59,447 nucleotides of DNA, taken from contig JAUCBJ010000652.1 in NCBI GenBank assembly GCA_032718475.1, positions 1-59,447 on the forward strand, in the 5' to 3' direction. The stretch comes from Nemertoderma westbladi (taxonomy: Eukaryota; Xenacoelomorpha; Nemertodermatida; Nemertodermatidae). The stretch's first letter is position 1. Each line of letters opens with the position of its first letter. Shown here piece after piece: positions 12,380 to 24,130 of the stretch. The notes beneath the pieces were generated by a model. It did not search any database and was not told the DNA's origin. It saw only the letters and a program-made list of their open reading frames with translations. A program made the translations under genes and the position numbers.

Positions 12380-12991
12380 TTAAACCTTAGAAGTTTTACG
12401 GTTGTTATTTACAAAGGCCAAAATAAACCAAATATAAAAGAATAACAACGAAATAATTATAAATATAGATATTCCAATAATTATTTCATATTGATATATT
12501 TTCACACTACGTATAGTTTTCCTTGTTTCTTGAATGTTCTCTTCCGTAAAACTATCAACACTTTGTTCAAAGCTATCGGATGATTCTAAGTATGACTCAT
12601 TTCTTCGTATTCCCACCATATCTCTCCATTTTTTTATGGCTATCATCCCCAGTAGGGTATTTTTTGTCGTGGTTATTATTTGCCATATCCATGCGCAAAC
12701 GTCTTTACAATTTACAGAGTATACGCTTAGAGTCTGTTCGGATGATTCTGACGTTGGTTCTATTTCGTGTTCAAATATTTTACTGAATATCCTTGGTGAC
12801 CATTCCACAGGTTTATTCCACACCATGTCCAATGCATGATACCTGTTTTTCTTTACTTCTACCCCAGGTTTGGGTTTTTCAGCTGGGCAATATATGCTAC
12901 ATCGATGAATCGATTGATACTCGCTGCTGCAGTCACTGCTGACGCTAGAGACGGGACTACTTCTCTGACAATAATTGGTACTGTTATGGGC
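12380..12991 (-). CDS. Probable terminal exon of an unrecognised single-pass membrane protein
   Basis: The frame is open for 203 codons before a stop at 12380. It lacks a convincing start: the only early ATG is internal, at 12826-12824. It is better read as a last exon entered through a splice acceptor, and tttcttag lies immediately before 12991 in the right frame. The visible protein has a Ser/Cys-rich start, then a KPKPGVEVKK segment, then VWNKPVEWSP. An acidic Ser-rich stretch (SDSFEQSVDSF) follows, and then a hydrophobic segment of about 27 residues (YEIIIGISIFIIISLLFFYI and on) close to the C-terminus with a basic tail (NRKTSKV). That suggests a C-terminal membrane anchor. The stop is only about 35 bp from the 19-bp satellite, so the transcript's 3' end would run into AATAAA-bearing units. 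I do not recognise the family. Upstream exons are not found. Confidence 0.5.
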   Translation of the reverse strand, partial: AHNSTNYCQRSSPVSSVSSDCSSEYQSIHRCSIYCPAEKPKPGVEVKKNRYHALDMVWNKPVEWSPRIFSKIFEHEIEPTSESSEQTLSVYSVNCKDVCAWIWQIITTTKNTLLGMIAIKKWRDMVGIRRNESYLESSDSFEQSVDSFTEENIQETRKTIRSVKIYQYEIIIGISIFIIISLLFFYIWFILAFVNNNRKTSKV

Positions 12992-13027
12992 CTAAGAAAC
13001 CCACTCAAAAAGTGTCATATATTCATT

Positions 13028-13680
13028 AAAATTTCTAAATTTAAAATAAAATCTCACTTTCCAGTCTGATCGGTATTATTAGAAGGCACACTTTACATTT
13101 TTTAATTAATGAAATCCGATAATTTCGCCCCATTTCCGACCCTAAAAGTAATTTAATACCAAAATACTGTCTCTGCAGATTGGGTCTGCTCTGCAAAACA
13201 CCACAAGATGGCGCTCAAATTAGGACTGCACAGTCAGTGTGTAGGCCTACAGCATAGCGACTGCTGCACTGAGTTCTGTGAAGTTACGATCACCAGTCAG
13301 CCTGTTCACATGCGCCACTTGCCTGACAGTCACTGTACAGTGTACACATGTAACCCGGAGGTACCGTATGCCGTAATGGGTATGCAGTGTTGGATTAGGT
13401 TACCGGCTGACCGGACCAGTTCCTTTACCCCTTCAGGCTGTACCTTGCTTGTAATACACTCGAACATTGATCAGCTGATGCTGAATTGATTCATCCAAGC
13501 GGCCATTGGTCAACACCCAACAACCAACCAGCAGACAGTATTTGGTATTAAATTACTTTTAGGGTCGAAAATAGGGCGAAATTATCGGATTTTATTAATT
13601 AAAAAATGTAAAGTGTGGCTTCTAATAATAACGATCTCACTGGAAAGAGATTTTGAAGACTGTTTTATAATTTAGATATT
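13028..13680. mobile_element. Foldback/MITE-like element with about 150-bp arms
   Basis: Left arm 13028-13180 and right arm about 13528-13680 are reverse complements with scattered mismatches. Shared blocks include ttttttaattaat, atccgataatttcg, cctaaaagtaatttaatacc and actgtctctgcag. The 350-bp centre has a short open frame (13208-13489) with no recognisable product. It is non-coding and non-autonomous. Confidence 0.85.
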
Positions 13681-14526
13681 TTCGTTGATAATTTCGCCTT
13701 TGTCGATATTTTCGGGTTTTATAACTATCCTATATTGGAACAGAACAATCTGTTACACGCCAATTATTTTGTACATTATTCGTTTATAAGATATAATTCG
13801 TTCATTATTATTATTATTTTGTTGGATAATACATTTATTCCAAAATTGTAACATTACTCAACGCCGTTAGTATTAACAGCGAGTTGTTATTTAGCACTTT
13901 ACAACTTTTGAGGACATTACAGCATTGTATTGGCCTGTACATCTAGTATTGTATTAGTGTTGTAATGTCCCGAAGGCGAACTGTAAAGTTACGGCGTCAT
14001 GGTTACCCCATAAACAATAGGCTCCATACTGTAGTACTACGAGTAGGCCTACAGTATATATATATATAAATTATTATTATCATCTTTGTGTCGGTTGCGG
14101 GTTTTGGCCTGACTGCCTGATTTACCGGTACCTGTTACCTTGATACCTGACTTCGTTTATGCATCATTTACTGCGTTACCTTTACCTACTTCAGTAATAC
14201 TGTACCTATCAGACCATTATCATTTTGTTACCATAACTGACATCTCAGCAGTCTCACCCCTACCGCTCGTTGGTGAGGTGGTATTTATTATTAATTGCCT
14301 GACAGCCAGATCTGCCTACTGCATTACCCACCGGTATCTATAAATAACCAGTAGCTATAAACTATTAACATGGCTCCAAACGCCACCATAAATATAAGCT
14401 AACTTTTTTATAACTTAATTTATGTCATCTTTACATTTATTTATACAGCAACTAATATAATTTGTGCAGTTTCTTTTACTTATAATAATATTATATACAA
14501 TCATTTTGTAATGTTACAATTTTGAA
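13681..14526. other. Intergenic, AT-rich
   Basis: No gene is supported. It contains a short (ta)n run at about 14054-14067 and a phrase near 14106 (ggcctgactgcctgatt) that recurs near 28371 in the LTR element leader. Confidence 0.55.
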
Positions 14527-14685
14527 ATAAAACTACATACATACTTGTCGCAAAGTACTTTACAGTGTTCTGATCCTCGTGGCTTTATTTTCACTCACTC
14601 ACTAACGTTCGATCGTGTAACAAAGCCACTCGGATCATCACAATGTAAAGTGCTACCTTACACACAAGTATGTAAATAGTTATTA
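14527..14685. repeat. Short inverted repeat (foldback), about 65-bp arms
   Basis: The segment 14527-14591 (acatacttgtcgcaaagt onward) pairs imperfectly with 14612-14685. The centre holds a duplicated cactcactcact-type phrase. No coding sequence. It is possibly a small MITE. Confidence 0.7.
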
Positions 14686-15220
14686 TAAGGTTTAATTGAT
14701 CGGGCCTCAACCCTAATATTTAAACTGTAAAGTAATTTTAACCGTAAGTCATAATCTAAGAAATTTAGCGTAATTTATTTATATTTATACTGCGACGTGG
14801 GTTTCGTGCAGTTTTAATTTGGGTTGTGGCCGCCAGTACCGCTATACTTCTTAAATATATTCCGGTAAAGTCTCAACCTGAACTCAACTAGGTGAATCTC
14901 AAATAACGAGAAAGTTACATGTGTTCTTTAATTTAACTACCGCTACAGTAACTACAGTACAACACTCAGCCTGGGTCACTACCACAACACTGCCTTGTCA
15001 ATTGAATGCCTTGTCCATCCATTGACAAAATCAAGCAAACTCTGCCGCCCTGTCAATCACATCGCGAGCGTGGCCATTAACAAAAGCCAGTTTTCATCAG
15101 GAATCTCAGTACAAAGGCATGCCGCAGAAGAGAGATGTTAACTGTTACTTCGTAATAATTGCAATGTCATTTCAATATGAGACAGAAAGTCAGGAATTTC
15201 GGTCCGTCGATTTCAAATTC

Positions 15221-15330
15221 ATTTCAATGTGCCATCAAAGTTAATTCAATGTGCCATCAAAGTCAATTCAATGTGCCATCAAAGTCAATTCAATGTGACA
15301 TCAAAGTCAATTCAATGTGCCATCAAAGTC
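15221..15330 (+). repeat. Minisatellite, 22-bp unit, five copies
   Basis: Five consecutive 22-bp units contain caatgtgccatcaaagt, with one catcaaag variant carrying gac for gcc. Degenerate continuation reaches about 15360. The array lies inside a short open frame (15159-15398) that I do not consider coding. Confidence 0.9.
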
Positions 15331-16029
15331 ATTTCAAAGTCAATGCTACTTTCAATGTTACTCTATGTATAGATTTTGGTCAAAGGAATGGTTTTTGAGA
15401 GCGGGACTGTATGTAGGTTTAACTAGCTATCATATATTTTTAAGCATCTCAAAACAATTTTTAGTAAAGCACATTTACTTACCTGTATTTCATTCAATTA
15501 GAAATGTTTTTTTATAATTTAGTAGCTATTTATTTTACTAGCTAATATTTTATGTTAATTGTTTTGTACCGGTAGTTGCCACCCCATAATATCTTATATA
15601 AGTTAGTACCGGCGCTAATAAAATTTCCATAAAAAATACTATAAAATATTAATAAATTATTTGGGTAACGGATCGTAGTAATGCCGATATTTTAAATAAA
15701 TAATTTATCGAGTTCAATTACATTTTGTATAATCAAGATAGCAAGTATTAGATGTAGCAATTATTAGCACAATTAGCTACATGGTATATACATTTTGGAG
15801 ATGGGTTTCGGTGGTCTATAATATTACCGAATTATCTTGCATTTATAATATCACAGATATTCTGACTATTATTCTAAGAGTAGGCCTTATTGTACTAAAA
15901 ATCGTAATAAATTGCCATTTCATGTTGGCACGACCACCCACAACCCCCACAGGCGTATTGCTTAAAAAAAACTATCAAAAGTCCAAAACTTGTATTAAAT
16001 GCTGTAAAAAATTCCGAAAAGTTATATAC
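15331..16029. other. Intergenic, AT-rich
   Basis: No gene recognised. Short open frames here have no domain features and AT-driven composition. Confidence 0.5.
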
Positions 16030-16670
16030 AGTAACAATGCCTAAAAGTTATATAAAAATTCGTAAAAGTTACCGTATTGTGTTTGGAAATATTCTAGAAT
16101 ACATAATTAGGATGACAATACGACTATCGGATGACTTTGTAATTTCATACCGTCCACTTTTTACGAATTTTTATAAGTTTTATTCAACTTTTGCTAATGA
16201 AAATGGTGCATTAGGGCAAATTGAAATAGGGTCTAAAAGCTTCGCCACCGGGTATATTTGGTTTTGTACTTACCTATTTTAGGAAATGTGAAGTACACAA
16301 TGGGTATGTATGTTTGTTTTAAGCACTATTTTCGTTAGCAAAAGTTGTATAAAAAAAAGTTATATATAAAATTTCCAAAAGTTGAATTAAAAGCCATATA
16401 AAAATTCCCAAAAGTTGTATAAAAATTCGCAAAAGTTATATAAAAATTCGCAAAAGTTATATAAAAATTTCGAAAAGCTACATAAAAGTTTAAAGTATAT
16501 TATTATTTATAGAAGTTTACATGTTATCCTATTATTATGTGTTCTAGAATATTTCCTTGACATTCTATTTAACTTAAATTAAGGAATTTTTATATAACTT
16601 TTAGGAATTTTTATATAACATTTGAGAAATTTTATTCAACTTTTGCTAACGAAAATGGTGCTTTATATTT
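16030..16670. repeat. Cluster of inverted copies of a 21-22-bp motif (aaaagttatataaaaattc)
   Basis: The motif occurs on the plus strand at about 16043-16065 and as a run of five or six copies at 16340-16490. Reverse-complement copies lie at about 16155-16200 and 16578-16660. A shared flank (aacttttgctaa-gaaaatggtgc) marks 16186-16212 and 16637-16662, and its inverse is at 16322-16345. The result is two nested hairpins. Confidence 0.75.
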
Positions 16671-19600
16671 AATGCGTTCAAAACAAGTCTAATCATCCAA
16701 CATAATTTTGCGTCCCAACCATACATAGTCTCGGAATATAATCTTTTTTTATTTCATGGTTGGCCTAAAGGTACAGTAGCTAGTATTTTTTTTAATACTA
16801 CAGTTAGCTGTTTGGTAAGGAATAAATATTTTTAACATTTTATTCTCATTTTAGCATTTTTACACTTCATATTTGCATTTCAATTTAGCTAAATTCATTT
16901 TCAATGCAACCAAAATTTCCAGTTACCATAAAAAATACTATCTGTGTGTGTATGCCTACCTTAAAAATACACTAAGCTACCTATTAAAATATAAAAATAA
17001 TTAATTCAAATTTAAAAATTTGATATAAACTAACACATTGCTGCATTGCTTAATATATATATTTAATATTTAAGAGAATAACAACTATTTTAAAGAAAGC
17101 TATTGGAGCAACCCTGAAATATTTTATTTTTAATAATTAATGTTCTAGAACATTAATTAATTGGGATAAAAAGGAATATCATACTCATTTCTATTAAATT
17201 AAATAAAACGCTAAAATCTTGAAAATAGGTGAGTACCAAACCCCGCGGCCGGCAGTTTTTAAGGGAAATCTGCAGGTTACACAGTGATTGGGTTATTCAA
17301 AAAAAATTGAGGAAATATAATAACGATTTGTAGACGATTGGTCCGTGACAACAGAAAATGGTAATAGTTTTGATTTTTACCACTTCTATAGCTAATTCTG
17401 TCTGATAAACTAAGTCTAGAATAAACAGTTACTCAGAAGATGACCATGTACATTATGAAGCTTATTTTACCATTGGTGACAAACTACTCATCACCTTTGT
17501 TACACTTTTCAGTTATATTTAGAGTTGTACCATGGCCTACTACATATATTGATTTTAAATAAGTTTTAGAACGATCCCATGCGTTTTAAATATAATCCAG
17601 TTTTTTTCTAAAAAATGTTCTAGAACAAAAAATACTTGTTCTAGAACATATATCTTTTAAAAATTATTAATAGCTAACATGTTCTGGAATATTTTCTATA
17701 GAAATAATAATAAGAACTAGCTACTACAAAATATTTATAGAGGGAAGTAGGATGTCGGAACCAGTGTTGAAATTACTAGCTAAACCTACCTAAAACACTA
17801 GCTACCATAAAATGTATTATCTTAGACCTACTGTACTTAACAAGGAGACTTCAATTACGTCCATTGACCAAATTGTAGCAAATGAAAATGGATAGAACTC
17901 CCCCCATATCAAAATATCAAATTGTTATAAAAAAATCTGGCCTCTGTTTGAATGGCCTCAGAATGCAGCATGTTAGGCCGTAAAGTAGGCATGGCGTGAT
18001 AGTAGGCCATGGTTTTATAGTGAGCCTACTCTAGTTGCTTTTATTTAGCTAGTTTCGGGGTAACCATAGAAGTTATTATTTCTTCTTATTTTATTAATGT
18101 AGTATTATCTATCTTTACTTTTACTACACAATCGATATGTTATGTTATGTTATTAATGTCACCAGAACAATATAATAAATTGCACATATTAAACCAAACA
18201 GAAGCACAACTGCAAAGTACGTTAGTCATGGTATAAAAATTGCAGGATTATATAAACTTACTCTGTAGGCTACATAATTAATGGCGCGGTATAAAAACAA
18301 ACTAATAAACTGTAGTCAGGTAGTTTAAAAGTAAAATAAAATAAATTTAGATTCTACATACTAAAAACAGACGAAACTCATGTTTATTCAGGCAATATAG
18401 GCATATTTATTTATTACTAATTTATTACAACAGTAATTATTACAACAGTAGGCCTACTATATTTATTTTATTTAAAACTAAAAAATTTGAGTGAAGTGAA
18501 TGATGTTTGTTAAAATAATTGTATGATATACAACACTGTATGTGGATAGTGGATGGATAGTATATGTAGTTTGTATTATCATCCATCCATCACGCACTCT
18601 ACTGTAGTAGGTTGTTGTAGTTACCGCTATCGCATTGATTGCTATTCATTCCCTTTATCGGTTGTTGGTGGATTATGTGGCTCATTAGCCAGACGTCTTT
18701 GATATCGACCTAAATGATATAAACCCCATATTATTTTAAAAAGTTTATAAACTACTATTCAGTGAAGTCAATCTGATACTTAATGTCCGCCGTGTGGGGT
18801 CCTTTACGGTTTTTTTTTATTTAATATGTAGGCCTACATGTCTTCAATATAGTTTAAAAATGCATTGAAAACGATAAGAAAAGAAAAGAGAATGATAAAA
18901 AGTACATAAAAATAAGAAAAAATTTCGCTAAAAAGACTACCACTCATTTATTTTCCATTTTTATTTTTTTCCGATACCACATTTTTTGGAACTTTGGAAT
19001 TTTTTGTAGTATTTTTCGTGCGACAAAATGTCATTCTGAGATAATCGCATTCAAATTTAAAACCTTCCCGCGCAAAACTACCTGTATGGGGGCTGGTTGT
19101 TTAATCGTGTCTGACATGAAGGAAACACACCACCAAGCTAAAATTATATATATGGGGATTTTTCGGGGTCGCTGATTTAATTTCCGATGTCAGTTTTAAA
19201 ATATTTGGTGGAATGTAGTCTGTCGGTTGTCTGTCTGTCAGTCTTACATTTTGCAGACAGATTGGCAGACAGATATTCCACGATAACTCGAGAACTAGAA
19301 GAGATCTCTCGCAGCCGTTTTCAGATTTGAAAACTCATTAACTTCTGCTCTAGATGTAATACAAAACAAATTTATGACATTTTTAGCTATATATATATAT
19401 GATATAGACGATATATTCAATATCGTAATATCCGAATAATATAGTTTATTACTAATAATTAATAATTATTAGTAATAGTATTTGTTGATAATAATATCAA
19501 CACTATCTACAATAAGTAAGAGAGTAATAAGTAGAGAATAAGTAAGAGTAATTAAACAGGTTATTGTTGCATTATGTTAACTTATCAGCGTTCTGGTGAA

Positions 19601-20051
19601 TTACTTGTAACGCTGCAAGGTACCACTTTGCAGCGTTGCGGCCTATAGGACGGAACACTGCTAAGTAATAATTAAATACTAATCAAAATTAATTAGTTTA
19701 TAATTCTGGCATATTTTTTAATTTAAGTGTAACATTATTTATCAAATGGCCTATTAATTAAAATAACATGGAACAATTGTTATTATTGTAGCTGGCATAT
19801 TTTCTATCATATCTTTTTTTTTAATATAATAAATTCAATAATTAATTTTGCATATTTTACATAATGACTTAAATTTTTTTGAATAGACTTTTTAATTTTA
19901 ATGACTTTTAATGTCGGTTTTTCTTCTACTGTAACTGTTCGACTGCTGATTTCAGAAGTGTTAGATAGCCTACATATTTCAGAATTACTAGATTTATTGA
20001 GTATGGGAAAGAAGTACGTAGATATCACTGGGGGTGTTGACTAATTTTATT
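16671..20051. other. Long AT-rich intergenic region, no gene seen
   Basis: There is no supported coding frame in 3.4 kb. Visible items are a 26-bp perfect palindrome centred on TTCTAGAA at 17134-17159, two GTTCTAGAAC dyads at 17617 and 17638, a gtctgtc/gacagac inverted motif near 19210-19280, and a near-palindrome of taataatt at about 19440-19485. Confidence 0.55.
17134..17159. repeat. 26-bp perfect palindrome centred on TTCTAGAA
   Basis: The two 13-base halves are exact reverse complements. The centre, tgttctagaaca, resembles two inverted heat-shock-element pentamers. No transcription unit is nearby, so any function is speculative. Confidence 0.7.
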
Positions 20052-20762
20052 TACTGTAACTGACACATGGTACTGTAACTGACACATGGTACTGTAACTG
20101 ACACATGGTACTGTAACTGACATATGGTACTGTAACTGACACATGGTACTGTAACTGACACATGGTACTGTAACTGACACATGGTACTGTAACTGACACA
20201 TGGTACTGTAACTGACACATGGTACTGTAACTGACACATGGTACTGTAACTGACACATGGTACTGTAACTGACACATGGTACTGTAACTGACACATGGTA
20301 CTGTAACTGACACATGGTACTGTAACTGACACATGGTACTGTAACTGACACATGGTACTGTAACTGACACATGGTACTGTAACTGACACATGGTACTGTA
20401 ACTGACACATGGTACTGTAACTGACACATGGTACTGTAACTGACACATGGTACTGTAACTGACACATGGTACTGTAACTGACACATGGTACTGTAACTGA
20501 CACATGGTACTGTAACTGACACATGGTACTGTAACTGACACATGGTACTGTAACTGACACATGGTACTGTAACTGACACATGGTACTGTAACTGACACAT
20601 GGTACTGTAACTGACACATGGTACTGTAACTGACACATGGTACTGTAACTGACACATGGTACTGTAACTACTGTAACTGACACATGGTACTGTAACTGAC
20701 ACATGGTACTGTAACTGACACATGGTACTGTAACTGACACATGGTACTGTAACTGACACATG
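20052..20762. repeat. Minisatellite, 19-bp unit, about 37 copies
   Basis: The unit is actgtaactgacacatggt, and the array is almost perfectly homogeneous. I see one catatgg variant (about 20121) and one truncated 9-bp unit at about 20661-20669. The unit contains no stop in any minus-strand frame. Three overlapping minus frames therefore stay open for 200-250 codons with a 19-residue period (VSVTVPCVSYSTMCQLQYH). I regard these as accidents of the repeat. The array starts about 20 bp downstream of the stop of R-SNARE-like exon A. Confidence 0.98.
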
Positions 20763-20782
20763 TACAGAATTACCCATATTTA

Positions 20783-21023
20783 TTATTTCCGCATTTTCTC
20801 TTCCAATCGTTTAGCTGCTTCAAAGAAACCTTGCGCAGAATCCGCTAATTTTTCGGTTTCCTGTTGCACTGACGTGAGTTTGTTAGTTCTTTCAACCGCT
20901 GCATTCCTTAGAGCCCGATACTGGTTAGAAGAACCATCTACGGCGGACTTCCTACCGTGGGATGTTGTACTTGTGGCTGATGAACGTTTATCCGTTGATC
21001 GGTAAGTTGCCTCTGAACTGAAT
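20783..21023 (-). CDS. R-SNARE-like coiled-coil terminal exon A
   Basis: The exon is read from a splice acceptor (attaattcag) before 21023, with one base and then whole codons starting TTC AGT TCA. It ends MRK then TAA at 20783. The C-terminal part, from GSSNQYRALRNA through VERTNKLTSVQQETEKLADS to AAKRLEEKM, aligns without gaps to the C-terminal half of synaptobrevin-type R-SNARE motifs. The Arg of VER falls at the zero layer, and the Leu/Val/Phe/Ala layers fit. No membrane anchor follows, which is how soluble R-SNAREs such as tomosyn and amisyn end. AATAAA overlaps the end of the exon (just after the stop). The R-SNARE part is nearly identical to exon B (46759-47011), while flanks are unrelated. 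The rest of the gene is not in view here. Assignment to a particular SNARE family is inference. Confidence 0.6.
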
Positions 21024-22589
21024 CTGAATTAATAGTGATAATGAAATACAATCTGTGGCAGTTTTTGAATATAAAAACATGCATACCGATATATTAATCA
21101 GTGTTTATGAACAGAGCTATTACAGTATTATAGTGTTTGCTCTATTCTATTGCGTCGACCCCCACCCCCCATCTGCATCTTCGTAATGGTGAGTTTGGCG
21201 TATTTACCCGGTTGTAAAGTACGTTTCTATCGCTGGGAGAGTAGAATGTCCTCTCTGGAACCTATACTGTGATTCAGGGAGCTTCCTACGAGGGTGTACT
21301 GTAGTTACGGTTTATCTCATGTTCCTCACTTATTGTTTATGGTCGATATAATGTATCTTCTCTGTTGATATACAGTTGATATATTTCCAAAATTTGAGTA
21401 ATAAAACTCGTAACTATTATTTTATCATCGGACAGACCTTTGACGTAGTAAGAAGTAATTAGTTATCCGTACAAAATAACAGATAATAGTTTACTAATGA
21501 TAGTTAAGTAGGGGAGGGTAGGGACTTTTGGCATGTTTTTGTCTAATACGCTCATATCTTCCAATCTGTTTACTCATTTCTTTAATACGAGGATTACGAG
21601 TTCTCATTTTATTCAGAATTTAATGGCCTATCTTTCAATCATAGTTTGTATTGATTGTAAATAGATTTCGAAACGCTAGGATCGATTTTGTCGACGGAGA
21701 GGTCTAACATGCCAATTCTCCCAACACGTGGGGACATTTGGCAGAGATAATAGGGATATTTGGCATCCTAATTTAAACACCATGTTCTATATACATTTAC
21801 AGCCTAATTTGCAATATTTATTGCAGTAACTATCAGCAGACAAGCACCATTTACTTTATTATCTTCTCCAAGTTTAACTTGAAGGTTTATTTATCGCGTA
21901 ATACAAGGAATTCCCCAGGCCGTTGATGGTTCCTTTCCGTTGCTGTTTACCGTAGGCTGGGGGTGGTATGTGGGGAGTGTTCATGTTCAACTGGATTCTT
22001 ATTAAATTCGTAGCATAGAAAAAATAATATAGGATGAGGGGGGGGGGGGGGTGGGGTGTGGGGGGGGGGGGGGTGGGTGGGATGTTCACCTAGATTGTTG
22101 TTACATTCGTAGCCTTGAAAAACTAATTTACTATAGCTACTATGGCTATTGGGGGTGATTAGGGGAACCGGTAGCTCATACTACACTGCAGTGAAATGGC
22201 AGTACAACTGGACACCAATAGGCTACTATGGCAGACTGTAATGATTATATTGAAATGCCAAATATCCCCAACACTCAAATGCCAAATGTCCCAACCTGGG
22301 AAACTTTGATAAATATGAAAAATACAGTAGATATACAAGATTATTGTAAAGACATAATCTGTCAACTTTAACATAAATACCAAATAGTTTGACGATCATT
22401 TTCATATATCCAAAAGTATGAGTTCATCCGAGTTGTTCTCATCGGGTAGTTTCTGTACTTAGGAAAGTTTCCGCTCATCTTTCACCTGACTGTGATTGTT
22501 ACAGCTTACTGAATGTGTATTACATATTATCATTGTTATTTATTATTCCATTATGATTCCTTCCTTCACCTTACTTTCAGGTTTCAACA
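21024..22589. other. Intergenic region with G-rich tandem duplication
   Basis: No gene is supported. Near-palindromic copies of a gggacatttggcat phrase occur at about 21528, 21731 and 21757 on the plus strand and inverted at about 22254-22293, suggesting a degenerate foldback of about 0.78 kb. A diverged tandem duplication of about 100 bp (21970-22030 against 22080-22130) flanks G runs at 22038-22075. Confidence 0.5.
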
Positions 22590-23345
22590 ATTAAAATTAA
22601 AAACAATTAAAAAAAAGTTTCGCCGAGGCGGACGCTTAAGCAGCTTAGATAAATTCACATATAACGGGAACCCAGTTCGTATAACCAACAGTTACAAATA
22701 TTTAGGTATAACTCAATCAATCCGCTTGTCATTTAACTTGCACGTAGTCAACATTATGTGTAAAGCTCTGACATCAATACTGTATATTCGATAAAATCGC
22801 CAAGAAATCTTTCATTATCAACCGCTATACGTCTTTTTGAGATAAAAATTAAGCCCATAATCACCTACGGTTTGACTACTTACTGGCAACATCTGATCGC
22901 TAGAGACTTTAAAAACATAGACAAAATCGGAGCCACCTTTCTGAAACGCTGCCTGGGACTGCACTAAACGACCCGCAACCGCCTAGTATTTGCTCTATGT
23001 AATCGTCAACCGATTTGTGTCTCATTGCAATCTCAGCTCAGTCTCGAATATTCAGACGCTTTCCGGTTGTACAAAGTTACATTGGACTCAAAATAAGCGG
23101 AAATAAATCCTGAATTCTGGTCTTCCATTGCCTTCACAGACAGGAGCTGGGTCGATTGCTTGCAACGAAAATGCCACATTGTGACTCGCTACATCTGCCA
23201 CGGTTTTTACCATCTTTTATGCCTCACCAAAGGTTTTCATCCCCCATCTTCAAGTTGTCTCTGCAGTCTTTGCGGGAATTTCCTGATTCTGGTTACGTAA
23301 TTTTACTTTTACACCATATGCACTTAAACCTTCTGGAACTCGAGT
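22590..23345 (+). mobile_element. Non-LTR retrotransposon 3' fragment, degenerate
   Basis: The first frame reads FRRGGRLSSLDKFTYNGNPV then SYKYLGITQSIRLSFNLHV, the post-RT segment typical of non-LTR polyproteins. After stops and frameshifts it continues with IKPIITYGLTTYWQ, KIGATFLKRCLGLH and RNRLVFALC. A Cys/His-rich tail at about 23200-23320 (CLCSLCGNF, then HHMHLN) is consistent with a C-terminal zinc knuckle. The 5' part, including the RT core, is missing. It is a different family from 859-3312. Confidence 0.75.
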
Positions 23346-23373
23346 TTGACAAACATTTGTTTTCTTCACATAC

Positions 23374-23421
23374 AGTACCGGTTCAGTACCGGTACAGTAC
23401 CGGTACAGTACCGGTACATTA
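23374..23421 (+). repeat. Short 11-bp tandem repeat (acagtaccggt)
   Basis: About four copies of an 11-bp unit containing the palindrome accggt. The taccggta palindrome is frequent across the window. Confidence 0.8.
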
Positions 23422-23947
23422 CTGGAGTAGCAGAGCTACTTGTACAGTAGGTATCCAAATACAGTACCCAATAAGTTAATGTACTGTACCTACTGTACAA
23501 GTACTCATTACTCAGTATCCCCTCACGTATAATACTCAATATATAAGTATGTGTAAATGAACTCGAACGATGTGCCTTATCTGTTCACTTTCACCCAACT
23601 CACCTCCCTTTAATTTCTTTGTCGTTTTTACTTTTATCATTCATCATAGTTTTTGATTTTCTCTCATTTGCCCTTTCAGCCATTTGTTCGTTTACGTAGT
23701 TGCTGAGATAAACTAAAATTTAATAAAACTACAATTATTATACAACACGCCTGTCCTCCCTTTAATTTTATTCAAATTTAAATCAAATGCTACTATAATA
23801 ATAATGGTATACTGATAGTTTTAAAGTGTTTCTTAGAAAGATTATCGGAAACTTCAAGACGTGAATCAATATAATTACATTGTTTTTTTTGACAATATTC
23901 TAGAATGTTACTATTTAGCTATCCGTGTCTAGAATAAAACAATAAAA

Positions 23948-24066
23948 TTAAATCAATTTGTATCTTAAATCAAAGGCAATTGAATTTCCCTCATGACTCC
24001 CGAATTCACGGTGAGATTGTAAAATGATTTCATATGCGGAATCTTCGGGATCTGCGGAAACTCCTA
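23948..24066 (-). CDS. Possible terminal exon, unrecognised
   Basis: A pyrimidine-rich acceptor (cttttcgttgtag) precedes 24066 on the minus strand. The following frame gives 38 codons (VSADPEDSAYEIILQSHREF and on, ending RYKLI) to a stop at 23948. I see no clear AATAAA nearby, no recognisable domain and no neighbouring exon. This could be chance. Confidence 0.2.
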
Positions 24067-24130
24067 CAACGAAAAGCGAATTCAATAAAGGTGGTGAGAA
24101 AATTGAAAATTTAAAAATATGGCAAGGCAA

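Noticed and set aside
13208-13489. A 93-codon Cys/His-containing frame.
   Set aside because: It lies in the centre of a foldback element, has no recognisable domain, and no splice or regulatory context supports it.
15781-16282. Open frames of 80-90 codons in AT-rich spacer.
   Set aside because: They have no domain, no splice support, and part of the sequence is the 21-22-bp inverted motif.
20047-20777. Three minus-strand open frames of 202-250 codons.
   Set aside because: They are the same 19-bp minisatellite read in three frames and have no non-repeat coding sequence.
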